This document shows, in pieces, positions 1 through 9,966 of a stretch of DNA of 45,598 bases. The position numbers and the translations under genes were made by a program. The stretch spans positions 1-45,598 of the forward strand of contig WGDB01000037.1 in NCBI GenBank assembly GCA_015493495.1, given 5' to 3'. The notes under the pieces were generated by a model, which was given only the letters and a program-made list of their open reading frames with translations, did no database searches and had not been told where the DNA came from. The first letter of the stretch is position 1. Each line of letters begins with the position of its first letter. Origin of the DNA: Helicobacteraceae bacterium (lineage in GTDB: Bacteria > Campylobacterota > Campylobacteria > Campylobacterales > Sulfurimonadaceae).

Positions 1-461
1 GAGATGGCGAAGTAGAGCATCTCTAATGCGCCATGGTATTCTGTATGGCCAACTTTTTGGAAAAAACCAACCACTAAGACCATAACGATGACCTTAGAAA
101 TTTTGTCTTTGAGTTGGTCAAGTGAGTGAATGGCTAAGATCTTGTTGTCTTTACCTTCATCACACTTGGCAGCATCGATATCTGAGATGAAAAGCTCATA
201 CAGACCAAAAGAAAAGATCAACATCACAACACCAATAAGGTACAGGTCAACCGCACCGATGATGCCACCTACCACATCTTCATGAAAATGCTCAGGATGG
301 GCATGGTGTAGATAGGTTGTTATGGTAAAACTGGCAGTGTTAAAGACATCAACACTCGCCACTATAAAAAGAATGATTGCCCCAAGAAGACCAAAAATAA
401 CGGCCAAAAGAACCATGAAGCGCGTACCCCATAGGCTGTTTTCAAAAATTCTTTCTAACAC
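1..461 (-). CDS. UPF0114 (YqhA-type) membrane protein, 3' end cut off by window
   Basis: The reverse strand encodes at least 153 residues beginning MLERIFENSLWGTR, followed by a membrane segment (about residues 16-37), a His-rich loop (HHAHPEHFHED) and a second membrane segment (GAVDLYLIGVVMLIFSFGLY). This order and the N-terminal ENS/R motif match the UPF0114/YqhA inner-membrane family, whose function is unknown. The start is a GTG whose G is also the last base of the asd stop codon (TAGTG), so the two genes are translationally coupled. The C-terminus lies beyond position 1. The family call is from recalled sequence features and is fairly secure; no function is claimed. Confidence 0.8.
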   Translation of the reverse strand, partial: MLERIFENSLWGTRFMVLLAVIFGLLGAIILFIVASVDVFNTASFTITTYLHHAHPEHFHEDVVGGIIGAVDLYLIGVVMLIFSFGLYELFISDIDAAKCDEGKDNKILAIHSLDQLKDKISKVIVMVLVVGFFQKVGHTEYHGALEMLYFAI

Positions 462-1492
462 TACTGAGCCTCTTCTAGTTCTACCCATTTTTGGGCGATG
501 CGTACTGCGTTAGTTGCAGCACCAACACGAAGGTTATCTGCAACAACAAACATATGAAGCATGTTGTCACGGTAGAGGTCATTTCTAATACGACCGACAA
601 AGGTCTCATTTTGGTCAATGCACTCTGCTGGCATTGGGTACTCTGAAGCTTCAGGATTATCAATAACAACAATGTTAGGTGCTTTTTCTAAAAGTGTTCT
701 TGCCTCTGAGGCTTCTACCGCGCTGTCAAAAGTCAGTGTTAAGGCTTCTGAGTGGCCGCGAAGAACAGGAACACGGACACAAGTTGCACTAAGTTCTACA
801 TTTTTATGCAAGATCTTAGTTGTCTCGTTGACCATTTTGATCTCTTCTTTAGTGTAGCCACTCTCTTGAAATACATCGATCTGAGGGATAACGTTCAGTG
901 CGATCTGGTGTGCAAAAGCTTTGTGCTCTGCTTCGTCAAGTTTGAAGGCAAAAAAAGCCTGCATCTGAGTGACCAACTCTTCCATCGCGAACTTACCGGC
1001 ACCTGATGTCGCTTGGTAAGTACTGACATCGACACGCTTTAGGTCATAGGCATCATCAAGTGGTTTCAGTGCTTGTACCATCTGAATGGTAGAACAGTTA
1101 GGGTTGGCGATGATCCCTTTGGTCTGCCACTTGGCGATATCTTCAGGATTGACTTCAGGAACCACCAAAGGTACCTCTTCGTCCATGCGGTAGTGACTAG
1201 TGTTATCAATAACAACAGCACCTGCTTCAGCAGCAAATGGTGCGAATTTAGCAGAGACAGAACCACCTGCTGAAAAGAGTGCGATATGGATCTCTTCTTC
1301 ATCAAAAACAGTCTCTGTCAACTCTTTAATAACAAGGTCTTTACCGTTAAATGTTACTGTATTACCTGCGCTACGACTACTCGCTAAGGGTACCAGCTTA
1401 TTTAGAGGAAAATCGATCTCCTCCAAAACTCTTAAGATCTCTTCGCCGACAGCGCCACTTGCGCCAACGACTGCTACATTATAGTTTGCCAT
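461..1492 (-). CDS. asd: aspartate-semialdehyde dehydrogenase
   Basis: This 343-residue protein reduces aspartyl phosphate to aspartate semialdehyde with NADPH in the cytoplasm, the branch point to lysine/diaminopimelate, threonine and methionine. The N-terminal Rossmann motif GASGAVGEE lies at residues 10-18. The catalytic cysteine is Cys133 in ANPNCSTIQ, and the active-site His is His247 in RVPVLRGHSEA. Length is normal for the family. An AGGA ribosome site sits upstream of the ATG. It lies between gyrA (33-bp gap upstream) and a UPF0114 gene that overlaps its stop codon by one base, so the three probably share a transcript. Confidence 0.97.
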   Translation of the reverse strand: MANYNVAVVGASGAVGEEILRVLEEIDFPLNKLVPLASSRSAGNTVTFNGKDLVIKELTETVFDEEEIHIALFSAGGSVSAKFAPFAAEAGAVVIDNTSHYRMDEEVPLVVPEVNPEDIAKWQTKGIIANPNCSTIQMVQALKPLDDAYDLKRVDVSTYQATSGAGKFAMEELVTQMQAFFAFKLDEAEHKAFAHQIALNVIPQIDVFQESGYTKEEIKMVNETTKILHKNVELSATCVRVPVLRGHSEALTLTFDSAVEASEARTLLEKAPNIVVIDNPEASEYPMPAECIDQNETFVGRIRNDLYRDNMLHMFVVADNLRVGAATNAVRIAQKWVELEEAQ

Positions 1493-1524
1493 TAAAATTG
1501 TTCCTTTTATCTATATTTTATGAA

Positions 1525-4053
1525 TTAAAAAAGTGTATCGTTACCATCTTCATCGATCTTTGGCGCTGCCTGATCTGTCTCTGGTTTCAAATCACCGGTG
1601 TCTGAACGGTCACTCTCATCTTCTTCTATCTTCGGACAACGTGCGATGTTGACCACATCATCACCCTTAACGATGTAAACACCAGAGGTGTTACGACTAG
1701 ACTTAGAGATGCTCTGCATGTCGACACGGATCATTTTGCCCTCTTTGGTGAGTGCCATCATGTCCATCTTTTCGTCTACCATTACGGCTCCAACAACTTT
1801 GTGACCCGTCTTCTGGTTAAGCTTCATAGCAATAACACCAGAACCTGCACGGTTGGTCAAACGGTACTCAGCAGCAGTGGTACGCTTACCAATACCTTTT
1901 TCACTGACGGTTAAGATCTCTTGTTCATCAGAGTCTATGACATTGGCATCAATAACACGATCATCATCATGTTTGAACTTAATACCGCGAACACCACGAG
2001 TGGTACGTCCCTGGTCACGGGTCTTTTCGATCTCGAACTTGATACACTGTGCCTGTTCTGTCAAGATAAAGAGATACTTGGTATCAACAGTCGCGATTTT
2101 CGCTGTAATCAGTGCGTCATCATCATCAAGAACAATAGCGCGAACACCGTTGCTTCTGATGTTAGAGAACTCAGAAAGTTTGGTACGCTTCACCACACCG
2201 TTTTGGGTAAAGAAGACCAAAGACTTCTCATCACTGAAGTCTGTAGTAGGTAAAATAGAACGGATCTTCTCATCTGGAAGCAGGTTGATAAGGTTAACGA
2301 CTGCTTTACCTTTCGCTGTACGAGAACCTTCAGGAATACGGTAAACCTTCAACCAGTGTAACTGACCACGGTCTGTAATAAACAGCAGTGTGTCATGGGT
2401 CATACAGGTAAAGAAGTTCTCGATGAAGTCATCATCATAAGTGGTTACGGCTGTTTTACCCTTACCACCACGGCGTTGCTTCTCATAGTTAGCTAAAGGT
2501 ACACGTTTGATGTAACCACGGTGTGTAATCGTCACAACCATAGGCTCATTAGGGATCAGGTCTTCAATGTCGATATCGTCATAGTTGTCTTCTAGTGAAG
2601 TACGACGTTTACCATCATAAAGTTCATGGACTTCAGCAAGTTCATCACCGATGATACCTTTTAGTACCTCTTCGCTTTTAAGAATAGACTCAAGGTATTC
2701 GATGACTGCCAAGATCTCACGAAGCTCGTTTTCGATCTTCTCACGCTCAAGACCGGTTAGCTTTTGAAGACGCATGTCCAAAATAGCTTGTGCCTGAATC
2801 GTAGAAAAGTCAAACTCACTGATAAGACCTTCGCGTGCCTCTTCTGTGTTTTGAGACGCACGGATCAGTTTAATGATCTCATCGATATGGTCAAGAGCTT
2901 TTTTAAGACCCTCTAAGATATGTGCTTTGGCTTTGGCTTTTTCAAGATCAAAGATCGTACGACGAATGATAACCGTCTTGCGGTGGTTCAAGAAGTGCTG
3001 TAACATCTCTTTAAGTGCAAAAACACGTGGTTCTTGGTTAAAGATAGAGAGCATGATAATACCAAAGGTCGTCTGCATGTTGGTCGATTTGAACAGGTTG
3101 TTAAGTACGATCTCACTCATCGCGTCACGCTTAAGCTCGATAACCACACGGATACCTTCACGGTCAGACTCGTCACGAATATCAGAGATACCTTCTACCT
3201 GCTTGTCTTTAACCAAGTTGGCGATGCTCTCAATAAGGCGCGACTTGTTAACCATATAAGGAAGTTCATCAATAACGATGATGTCTTTTTTACCCTTGAT
3301 CTCAGTGTGTGTCTTGGCACGTACTTTAATACGGCCACGACCTGTCTCATAAGCATCCATGATCCCTTTTTTACCATAAATGGTACCACCCGTTGGGAAG
3401 TCAGGACCTTGGATATGTTCCATAAGTTCAGGTAGTGTTGCTTCTGGGTTCTCAAGCATCATACGAAGTGCTGAGATGATCTCATGCGGGTTGTGTGGTG
3501 GGATGTTTGTTGCCATACCAACCGCAATACCTGATGAACCATTAATAAGCAGGTTTGGAACACGTGTAGGAAGAACATCTGGTTCTTGCGTAGTGCCATC
3601 GTAGTTATCAAGCATGTTAACGGTCTCTTTTTCAAGATCCTTTAACATCTCTCCAGCATACTTGGTCATACGTGCTTCCGTATAACGCATGGCTGCTGCG
3701 TTGTCACCGTCAACTGAACCGAAGTTACCTTGACCGTCTACAAGTTCCATACGCATCGAAAAAGGCTGTGCCATACGAACCAATGCGTCATAAACTGCCG
3801 TGTCACCGTGTGGGTGGTACTGACCAATAACGTCACCGACGATACGTGCCGACTTTTTGTACTTGGCACCTGCTGAAAGGTTCAGCTTGTCCATTGCGTA
3901 TAAAATACGACGGTGAACAGGCTTGAGTCCATCACGAACATCAGGAAGCGCACGACCGATGATGACACTCATAGAGTAGTCAAGATAACTCGCCTTTAGC
4001 GTGTCCTCAATATTAATGTTTTCTATATCACTGTTTTCTAACAAATCGCTCAT
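1525..4053 (-). CDS. gyrA: DNA gyrase subunit A
   Basis: This 842-residue protein is the breakage-reunion subunit of gyrase, which introduces negative supercoils with GyrB. The catalytic tyrosine is Tyr124 in [11 protein letters not shown]. The GyrA box, needed for DNA wrapping, is seen as QRRGGKG, followed by the C-terminal beta-propeller repeats. In the quinolone-resistance region ([11 protein letters not shown]) the residue equivalent to E. coli Ser83 is Thr85, as in wild-type Campylobacter (Thr86), and Asp89 is intact, so no resistance substitution is apparent. The C-terminal tail is strongly acidic. An AAGG ribosome site precedes the ATG. Its promoter must lie in the 285-bp gap shared divergently with amt. 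Confidence 0.98.
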   Translation of the reverse strand: MSDLLENSDIENINIEDTLKASYLDYSMSVIIGRALPDVRDGLKPVHRRILYAMDKLNLSAGAKYKKSARIVGDVIGQYHPHGDTAVYDALVRMAQPFSMRMELVDGQGNFGSVDGDNAAAMRYTEARMTKYAGEMLKDLEKETVNMLDNYDGTTQEPDVLPTRVPNLLINGSSGIAVGMATNIPPHNPHEIISALRMMLENPEATLPELMEHIQGPDFPTGGTIYGKKGIMDAYETGRGRIKVRAKTHTEIKGKKDIIVIDELPYMVNKSRLIESIANLVKDKQVEGISDIRDESDREGIRVVIELKRDAMSEIVLNNLFKSTNMQTTFGIIMLSIFNQEPRVFALKEMLQHFLNHRKTVIIRRTIFDLEKAKAKAHILEGLKKALDHIDEIIKLIRASQNTEEAREGLISEFDFSTIQAQAILDMRLQKLTGLEREKIENELREILAVIEYLESILKSEEVLKGIIGDELAEVHELYDGKRRTSLEDNYDDIDIEDLIPNEPMVVTITHRGYIKRVPLANYEKQRRGGKGKTAVTTYDDDFIENFFTCMTHDTLLFITDRGQLHWLKVYRIPEGSRTAKGKAVVNLINLLPDEKIRSILPTTDFSDEKSLVFFTQNGVVKRTKLSEFSNIRSNGVRAIVLDDDDALITAKIATVDTKYLFILTEQAQCIKFEIEKTRDQGRTTRGVRGIKFKHDDDRVIDANVIDSDEQEILTVSEKGIGKRTTAAEYRLTNRAGSGVIAMKLNQKTGHKVVGAVMVDEKMDMMALTKEGKMIRVDMQSISKSSRNTSGVYIVKGDDVVNIARCPKIEEDESDRSDTGDLKPETDQAAPKIDEDGNDTLF

Positions 4054-4200
4054 ATACGAACCTTAGTAATAAATTGGGCTAATAATACAAGAAAATGGCT
4101 TACAACCACCTCAAAAGGCCTTATATGAGACTTCAGTGTTGACATTAATATAATCTTAAACAGTAAAAAAGCCATATTTTACAAATATAGGTCATTTGAG

Positions 4201-4272
4201 CTGTCTAAAAATAGTACATGAAAAATTTAAAAATATTACATAATAAAAAGAAACTGTCTAAAAAATAGACAG
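4201..4272. repeat. two CTGTCTAAAAAtag copies, the second forming a perfect hairpin
   Basis: The motif CTGTCTAAAA(A)ATAG occurs at 4201-4214 and again at 4254-4268. The second copy continues into TAGACAG, giving a perfect 7-bp inverted repeat (CTGTCTA 4254-4260, loop AAAAA, TAGACAG 4266-4272). It lies in the gyrA/amt divergent intergenic region about 30 bp upstream of the amt -10. It could be an operator or a short structured leader; nothing in the sequence decides which. Confidence 0.5.
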
Positions 4273-4303
4273 AAAGTGTATCGCAAAATCGTGTCAAATA
4301 GTT

Positions 4304-4309
4304 TATACT
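4304..4309 (+). promoter_or_regulatory. candidate -10 element of amt promoter (TATACT)
   Basis: TATACT lies 30 bp before the amt ATG and 14 bp before an AAGGAG ribosome site. No convincing -35 box is seen, which is common in Campylobacterota. No sigma-54 (TGGCAC-N5-TTGCA) motif was found although amt-glnK genes often use one elsewhere. Confidence 0.4.
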
Positions 4310-4338
4310 GAGGGTGAAAATAATTCCAAGGAGAAAGA

Positions 4339-5640
4339 ATGAAAAAATTCTTACTAGCCCTTCTTCTTTTGCCAACATTCGTGTTCGCTGAAGATACTTT
4401 AAACACAGGTGACACTGCATGGATGATGGTCTCGACTGCATTTGTACTGTTGATGACACCTGCAGGTCTTGCACTTTTCTATGGTGGTATGACACGTACT
4501 AAAAATATCTTGAATACGTTTGCAATGGTACTCGGTGCCTTTGTTGTGGCATTTGTTGTATGGATTATTGCAGGTTATTCTATCGCATTTGGTACCTCTG
4601 ACAATGCTATGATCCAAAATGTATTTGGTGGTCTTGGCAATGTGATGCTAAACGGTATCGCATGGAATGACTTAAGCGGAACATACCCTGCTTATGTGTT
4701 TATTGTCTTCCAAGGAACATTTGCAGCGATCACTGTAGCTATTGCGGCAGGTTCTGTGATAGAGCGTATTAAGTTTTCGACTTGGCTTGTGTTTGTTGCG
4801 ATCTGGGGACTGGTAGTCTATGCTCCGATCACACACATGGTCTGGGGTGGAGACGGTGCACTTCTTTTCGACCTGGGAGCACTTGACTTTGCTGGTGGTA
4901 CTGTTGTTCACATGAATGGTGGTCTTGCAGGTCTTGTTCTTGCATACTTGGTTGGTAAGCGTAACGGTTACCCAACAACAGCTATGAAACCTGCAAGTGT
5001 TATCTTGACAGCAGTGGGTGCAGCACTCCTATGGTTCGGTTGGTATGGATTTAACGGTGGTTCTGCATTTGGTGCAAATGAGATCGCCGGTCTTGCTTAT
5101 ATGACAACAACGATCTCTGCTTCTATTGCAGCGATCACTTGGATCTTGCTAGAGTGGTTCGTCTTTAAAAAGCCGACACTTCTTGGTGCTGCTACTGGTG
5201 TTATCGCCGGTTTGGTAGCGATCACGCCTGCCGCTGGTTTTGTAAGTGTAGGTGGTGCATTTGTAATCGGTATCGTAGGTACGATCATCGCTTTCTATGG
5301 TGTGGTCTACATGAAAAAAGCATTGGGTTATGATGACTCTCTTGATGCATTTGGTGTTCACTTCTTGGCTGGTCTATGGGGTGCTATCGCAACGGGTATC
5401 TTCGCTCTTAATGACCAAGACCTTTTATGGGATGGTCCACTTAAAGAGACGGGTGACCGTATGGGACAGATCCTGGTTCAGTTTGAGTCTGTGATCATTG
5501 TTGGTCTCTTTACAGCTATGGGTACGGCTCTTGTTTATTACATTGCAGTACTTATTACAGGTGGTAAACGTGTTGATGAAGAGCAGGAAGCTATGGGTCT
5601 TGATGAGTCAGTACACGGTGAGCGTGGGTTTAATCTTTAG
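4339..5640 (+). CDS. amt: ammonium transporter (Amt family)
   Basis: This 433-residue inner-membrane channel brings ammonium into the cell. A cleavable signal peptide ends at about Ala17 (FVFA/ED), followed by about eleven hydrophobic segments, as for AmtB trimers. Family marks include TPAGLALFYGGM, GWYGFNGGSAF and the twin pore histidines His191 (TVVHMNGG) and His341 (FGVHFLAGLWG). Codons are consistent with high expression. The ribosome site is AAGGAG. The gene is directly followed by a PII protein gene, the usual pairing in which GlnK plugs the channel when nitrogen is plentiful. Confidence 0.96.
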   Translation: MKKFLLALLLLPTFVFAEDTLNTGDTAWMMVSTAFVLLMTPAGLALFYGGMTRTKNILNTFAMVLGAFVVAFVVWIIAGYSIAFGTSDNAMIQNVFGGLGNVMLNGIAWNDLSGTYPAYVFIVFQGTFAAITVAIAAGSVIERIKFSTWLVFVAIWGLVVYAPITHMVWGGDGALLFDLGALDFAGGTVVHMNGGLAGLVLAYLVGKRNGYPTTAMKPASVILTAVGAALLWFGWYGFNGGSAFGANEIAGLAYMTTTISASIAAITWILLEWFVFKKPTLLGAATGVIAGLVAITPAAGFVSVGGAFVIGIVGTIIAFYGVVYMKKALGYDDSLDAFGVHFLAGLWGAIATGIFALNDQDLLWDGPLKETGDRMGQILVQFESVIIVGLFTAMGTALVYYIAVLITGGKRVDEEQEAMGLDESVHGERGFNL

Positions 5641-5665
5641 GATTAACTCTTTAGTCAAATACTAA

Positions 5666-6058
<393 letters not shown>

Positions 6059-6194
6059 TTTAGTTTCAACACACCTTGCACCGAAATCTGACTCTCGACG
6101 CACAGCAACACGACTCACGATTTAGTCGTTCGCTGTAGTGCGCTGTTGGCTCTTCTGCACTTTCGGTCAGATGTTTGGCACAATCTGCACTAAA
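6059..6194. repeat. imperfect palindromic element of about 136 bp after glnK
   Basis: Nested inverted pairs span the region: TTTAGT (6059-6064) with ACTAAA (6189-6194), ATCTGAC (6086-6092) with GTCAGAT (6166-6172), and a central hairpin ACGACT (6110-6115) with AGTCGT (6124-6129) flanked by CAGC (6103-6106) and GCTG (6132-6135). ACCGAAA (6080-6086) and TTTCGGT (6161-6167) offer an alternative stem. No T-run follows, so it is not a standard terminator. It may be a structured 3' UTR or RNA, or a dispersed repeat. No open reading frame was seen in it. Confidence 0.5.
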
Positions 6195-6270
6195 CCTAAA
6201 ATAAATATATTTAAAATACTTTTACTTTGACATAAACACCAACCTTACGCTTCTGTAACACTAGAGTCAG

Positions 6271-6276
6271 TATAAT
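6271..6276 (+). promoter_or_regulatory. TATAAT box immediately before tonB
   Basis: A consensus TATAAT ends seven bases before the tonB ATG and there is no Shine-Dalgarno-like sequence between them. If this hexamer is the -10 element, transcription would begin at or next to the ATG, giving a leaderless mRNA. Confidence 0.45.
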
Positions 6277-6283
6277 CCTATTT

Positions 6284-7075
6284 ATGAAAAGCCATAAGAC
6301 ACGATCACTCTTTTACTCTGTTATCGTGCATGCACTGGTTTTGTTGTTACTGTTTGGCTTGGGATGGATGGTTACAGAGAAGGTAGAGAAGGTCTCTGCT
6401 GTGAAACCTACGGTGGTGATGCTCTCTCAAGTACGCTCTTCTTCTGAGCTCCCTACAGCTAAAGTACCCCCTGAAAAAGTTGTGAAACCTCCAAAAAAAA
6501 GATTACAAAAACCTAAAAAGATAAAACCAAAGCCTGTAAAGAAGAAGGCTCGCAAGCCGAAAAAAAAGCCTATGGTTAAAAAGAGGGTACCTCTGCAAAA
6601 AGCACCTAAGATAAAAGAGAAGGTAGTTGAAGCTAAAGTGGTACCAAAAGAGGTGGTTGAAAAAGTATCCGAGGTGGCGAAGAGACTTCCAAAAGAGGAT
6701 AGTGAACTTATTGTCACACCAGATGAGCGTGTTTCACTCTCAAAAGTGGCCAAAGAAGCGATCGCAAAACCGACGACGCCCCAAAGTACACCAGAAGATA
6801 TCTATGTCAAAGCACATATTTCAGAGATCATGGCGCTGCTTCGCAAGCACTTGTATTATCCTCGAATGGCACGTAAACGCCATATGCAGGGGAAGGTAAT
6901 GGTGCGGTTTGAACTGCTCACGGATGGGTCGATACGCAATATTACGATAATAGAAGCAAAACGAGAGTTGTTGGGTAAGGCTGCTGTCACAACGATAGAG
7001 AGACTTGAGGGAAAGTTCCCTTTGCCTAGTGAGACATTAGTGCTGCATGTACCTATTATGTATCAGTTGAAATAG
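6284..7075 (+). CDS. tonB: energy transducer TonB
   Basis: This 263-residue protein transmits the proton-motive force from ExbB/ExbD to outer-membrane receptors. It has one N-terminal membrane anchor (about residues 9-29, following a basic stretch). A long Pro/Lys-rich periplasmic linker occupies roughly residues 58-110. The C-terminal TonB domain contains YPRMARKRHMQGKVMVRFEL and ends at the protein C-terminus, with normal spacing. The gene stands alone, about 4.4 kb before the exbB-exbD pair at 11435-12273, its likely partners. The start is fixed by the anchor; it has no ribosome site and a TATAAT box just upstream. Confidence 0.9.
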   Translation: MKSHKTRSLFYSVIVHALVLLLLFGLGWMVTEKVEKVSAVKPTVVMLSQVRSSSELPTAKVPPEKVVKPPKKRLQKPKKIKPKPVKKKARKPKKKPMVKKRVPLQKAPKIKEKVVEAKVVPKEVVEKVSEVAKRLPKEDSELIVTPDERVSLSKVAKEAIAKPTTPQSTPEDIYVKAHISEIMALLRKHLYYPRMARKRHMQGKVMVRFELLTDGSIRNITIIEAKRELLGKAAVTTIERLEGKFPLPSETLVLHVPIMYQLK

Positions 7076-7174
7076 TGCTTACCCTAGTGGATTTAATCTT
7101 GCGACTCCATCGTCTTTAACGGGGTATAAATCATTTTTTACCTATAATGTCGCCACTAATATATAAGGGTAAAC

Positions 7175-8533
7175 ATGAGCATCTATAGAGAATACGACAT
7201 ACGTGGAATTTTTGAAAAAGAGTTAAACGAAGATACAGTGACAAAGATTGGTTTTGGTCTTGCTCAGAAGATCAAAGGCGACTATGTAGCTGTTGGTTAT
7301 GATGCCCGTTCTCACTCACCGGTACTTTTTGAATATCTGGTTGCAGGTCTTAATGCTGGTGGAAAAACTGTTTTAGGCATGGGACTGGTTCCAACACCGG
7401 TGAACTACTTTACGAACTATCAGGAGTGGGACGGTATTACACCGACAGCTTCCATCATGATCACAGGTTCCCACAATCCTCCTGAGTACAATGGTCTTAA
7501 GATCACCGTAGACAAAGCTCCATTTTTCAGTGAAGCGATTTATGCTCTTGGTCGTGAGATCGATGGTATGGAGTTTCCTCAAACTGCTGAGCGCAAGGTG
7601 ATCGAGATCGATGCTTTGACACGTTATAAAAAGTTTATGCTCAAAGAGTTCGCCCATCTTAAAGGGATGAAAGAACGTATTGTCTATGACTGTGGAAACG
7701 GTGTGGCTGGTGTCTCTATCGTCGATATCTTTGAAGGTCTTGGTCTCAATGCCAAAGGGATCTATGTCGATCCTGATGGAACCTTCCCCAACCATCACCC
7801 CGATCCTTCTGATGAACACAACCTTGTAGATGTTAAAAAGCTTTTAGAGGTGGAAGGCGATATCGCTTTTGCTTACGATGGAGATGCTGACCGTATTGCT
7901 GTTTTGACTCATAAAAACAACATCAAGGGTGACCAGATGGCCCTGTTGTACTCTATGAAGATGGACAAACCAACCGTTATTGGTGAGGTGAAATGTTCTC
8001 AAGTGATGTATGACGAACTTGAAAAACGCGGTGCAACGGCTATTATGTATAAAACAGGGCACTCTAACCTCAAAGTGAAGATGAAAGAGACCAATGCTGA
8101 CCTCGCGTGTGAAGTGAGTGGTCACATCTTTTTTAAGCATCGCTACTTCGGTTATGATGATGCTATCTATGCAACCTTTAGAATGTTAGAGTTGATTCAA
8201 GATGGAATTGACTTAGATGCTGAACTGGCAAAACTGCCGCAAGTGTTTTCAACGGAAGAGATCAAGGTCGAGACAACGGAACAGGAGAAGTTCGCATTGA
8301 TGGATGCCATCAAAGAAGCGCTTAAAACACCGCCGGCAGACTTTCCACACATCAAAGAGATCATTGATGTAGATGGTGTTCGTGTGATCTTTGACAAAGG
8401 GTGGGGACTGGTTCGTGCGAGTAATACAACACCGGTACTGGTGACCCGTTTTGAGTCTACAGACCTTGAAGAAGCCAAGCGTTATGAACACGCGCTTAAC
8501 ACCGTTATCGCTGCAGCGAAAGCAGGTCTCTGA
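7175..8533 (+). CDS. phosphomannomutase/phosphoglucomutase
   Basis: This 452-residue alpha-D-phosphohexomutase interconverts hexose 1- and 6-phosphates for nucleotide-sugar synthesis (LPS, glycans). Family motifs occur in order: N-terminal YDIRGIF, phosphoserine loop with Ser99 in TGSHNPPEYNG, metal-binding DGDADR (Asp235-Asp239), sugar-binding EVSGHIFF (Glu313) and the C-terminal phosphate-binding SNTTP. It resembles AlgC/ManB dual-specificity enzymes, and the substrate preference cannot be read from sequence. TATAAT (7143-7148) and a weak AAGG ribosome site precede it. It opens a tight operon that runs to 14255. Confidence 0.93.
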   Translation: MSIYREYDIRGIFEKELNEDTVTKIGFGLAQKIKGDYVAVGYDARSHSPVLFEYLVAGLNAGGKTVLGMGLVPTPVNYFTNYQEWDGITPTASIMITGSHNPPEYNGLKITVDKAPFFSEAIYALGREIDGMEFPQTAERKVIEIDALTRYKKFMLKEFAHLKGMKERIVYDCGNGVAGVSIVDIFEGLGLNAKGIYVDPDGTFPNHHPDPSDEHNLVDVKKLLEVEGDIAFAYDGDADRIAVLTHKNNIKGDQMALLYSMKMDKPTVIGEVKCSQVMYDELEKRGATAIMYKTGHSNLKVKMKETNADLACEVSGHIFFKHRYFGYDDAIYATFRMLELIQDGIDLDAELAKLPQVFSTEEIKVETTEQEKFALMDAIKEALKTPPADFPHIKEIIDVDGVRVIFDKGWGLVRASNTTPVLVTRFESTDLEEAKRYEHALNTVIAAAKAGL

Positions 8534-8536
8534 TAG

Positions 8537-8890
8537 ATGTTGTTCTATGTGACACTGTTTGTAGCTATACTCTATTTTAAGATCTTTCGTGTTCGCCGAC
8601 AGCAGGAGAAGCTGGGTCTGTGGAGTATGATAGAAGGCACTGTAACGATCTTTATACTCTTGGCCCTTGTCATCTTTGGTTTTATGGTACAAAGTTGGTA
8701 TGAAGTTTTGATCGCGATCGTTATCAGCGCCGTTATGGCGAGTCTTATGATCACCACGGTACAATTAGGGATCTTTATTGACGGCAAACCACTGTTCAAA
8801 CTTTCTGCGATCTACCGGTTGATGCCTCTGATGGCACTCTTTAGTATCGCGGGTACGATGATGACTTTAACACAATATTATTTAGGATAA
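8537..8890 (+). CDS. small membrane protein of unknown function
   Basis: A 117-residue protein with about three or four hydrophobic segments (residues 1-15, 33-52, 58-78 and 93-113). A basic patch (FRVRRQQEK) after the first segment suggests that loop is cytoplasmic. I do not recognise a family. It starts three bases after the stop of the phosphohexomutase and ends three bases before pyrC, so it is firmly inside the operon, which supports it being a real gene. Confidence 0.75.
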   Translation: MLFYVTLFVAILYFKIFRVRRQQEKLGLWSMIEGTVTIFILLALVIFGFMVQSWYEVLIAIVISAVMASLMITTVQLGIFIDGKPLFKLSAIYRLMPLMALFSIAGTMMTLTQYYLG

Positions 8891-8893
8891 ACA

Positions 8894-9955
8894 ATGAAAA
8901 CACATTCACTACTGATGCCCCTGGACATGCACCTACACCTTCGTGATGGTGAAATGCTTCAAAATGTTGCAAAACTTACGTCATATACTTTTTCAGGTGC
9001 AGTGATCATGCCAAATCTTGTTCCACCGGTAAAGACTAAAGAGCAGGTCTTAGCTTATAAAGAGCGCATTATGTCCGCATGTGGCATGGAGATACAAGAA
9101 GATGAGTTTGATGAGATCTTTGAAGAAGAGGGGCTTAGTGGCGGTGACTTTGAGCCATTGATGACGATCTTTTATGATAATTATGATGAAGATTACCTAG
9201 ATGATATCCGTGATGAGATCTTTGGTATCAAACTTTATCCTGCAGGAATCACAACAAACTCAGAGGGTGGTGTTGCCTCTTTTGATGTTGAGACAATGCG
9301 TCCTACCTTAGAAGCAATGGCCCGTATGGATATTCCACTTTTGGTGCACGGAGAGACGGATGGTTTTGTGATGGATAGAGAAGCAGAGTTTATGAGTGTT
9401 TATGAACTACTTGCTATGAACTTCCCTGATCTAAAGATCGTCATGGAACATATCACGACCAAGGCAGCGGTAGATATGTTGGATAAATATCCAAATCTTT
9501 ATGCAACGATCACGGTGCAACACCTTTTGATCACACTCGACGAAGTTGCCGGTGGAATGCTACAGCCTCATCTCTTTTGTAAGCCCATCGCTAAACGTCC
9601 GGAAGATAGAGAAGCGTTGCTGAATGTCGCGCTTAATGCCCACCCAAAAGTGATGTTTGGTTCAGACTCTGCTCCACATCCTCAGCATGCTAAAGAGTCC
9701 TGCGGTTGTGCTGCCGGTGTATTTACTGCACCAATCGCACTGCAAGTACTTTGTGAACTTTTTGATAAACACGGTAGACTTGATAACCTGCAGAGTTTTG
9801 TCTCTGACAATGCCCAGAGCATCTATGGTATCTGTCCAGAATTTAAAGAGGTCACTTTGGTAGAACAACCTTTTAAAGTACCTGCCAAGTATGGTGAAGT
9901 GGTACCGATGTATGCCGGTGAGACTATTGGCTGGAGTATCGAAGACGTATTGTAG
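8894..9955 (+). CDS. pyrC: dihydroorotase
   Basis: This 353-residue zinc amidohydrolase forms dihydroorotate from carbamoyl aspartate in pyrimidine synthesis. Metal ligands are seen in DMHLHLRDG near the N-terminus. The bridging lysine lies in [13 protein letters not shown], further histidines in LLVHGETD and [10 protein letters not shown], and the catalytic aspartate in FGSDSAPHP. These match the monofunctional class II PyrC type. The protein has an internal acidic insertion (about residues 72-110, rich in Asp/Glu) compared with E. coli PyrC as I recall it. Operon position between a membrane protein and a two-component system is unusual but the gaps are only a few bases. Confidence 0.94.
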   Translation: MKTHSLLMPLDMHLHLRDGEMLQNVAKLTSYTFSGAVIMPNLVPPVKTKEQVLAYKERIMSACGMEIQEDEFDEIFEEEGLSGGDFEPLMTIFYDNYDEDYLDDIRDEIFGIKLYPAGITTNSEGGVASFDVETMRPTLEAMARMDIPLLVHGETDGFVMDREAEFMSVYELLAMNFPDLKIVMEHITTKAAVDMLDKYPNLYATITVQHLLITLDEVAGGMLQPHLFCKPIAKRPEDREALLNVALNAHPKVMFGSDSAPHPQHAKESCGCAAGVFTAPIALQVLCELFDKHGRLDNLQSFVSDNAQSIYGICPEFKEVTLVEQPFKVPAKYGEVVPMYAGETIGWSIEDVL

Positions 9956-9966
9956 AGGCGGCTGCT

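Noticed and set aside
1853-2344. Long open frame on the plus strand inside gyrA
   Set aside because: It lies antisense to the conserved GyrA C-terminal repeats, has no ribosome site and no protein-like composition; it is a shadow of gyrA codon use.
4054-4338. Sigma-54 promoter for amt
   Set aside because: No TGGCAC-N5-TTGCA-like sequence could be found; a TATACT -10 box is present instead.
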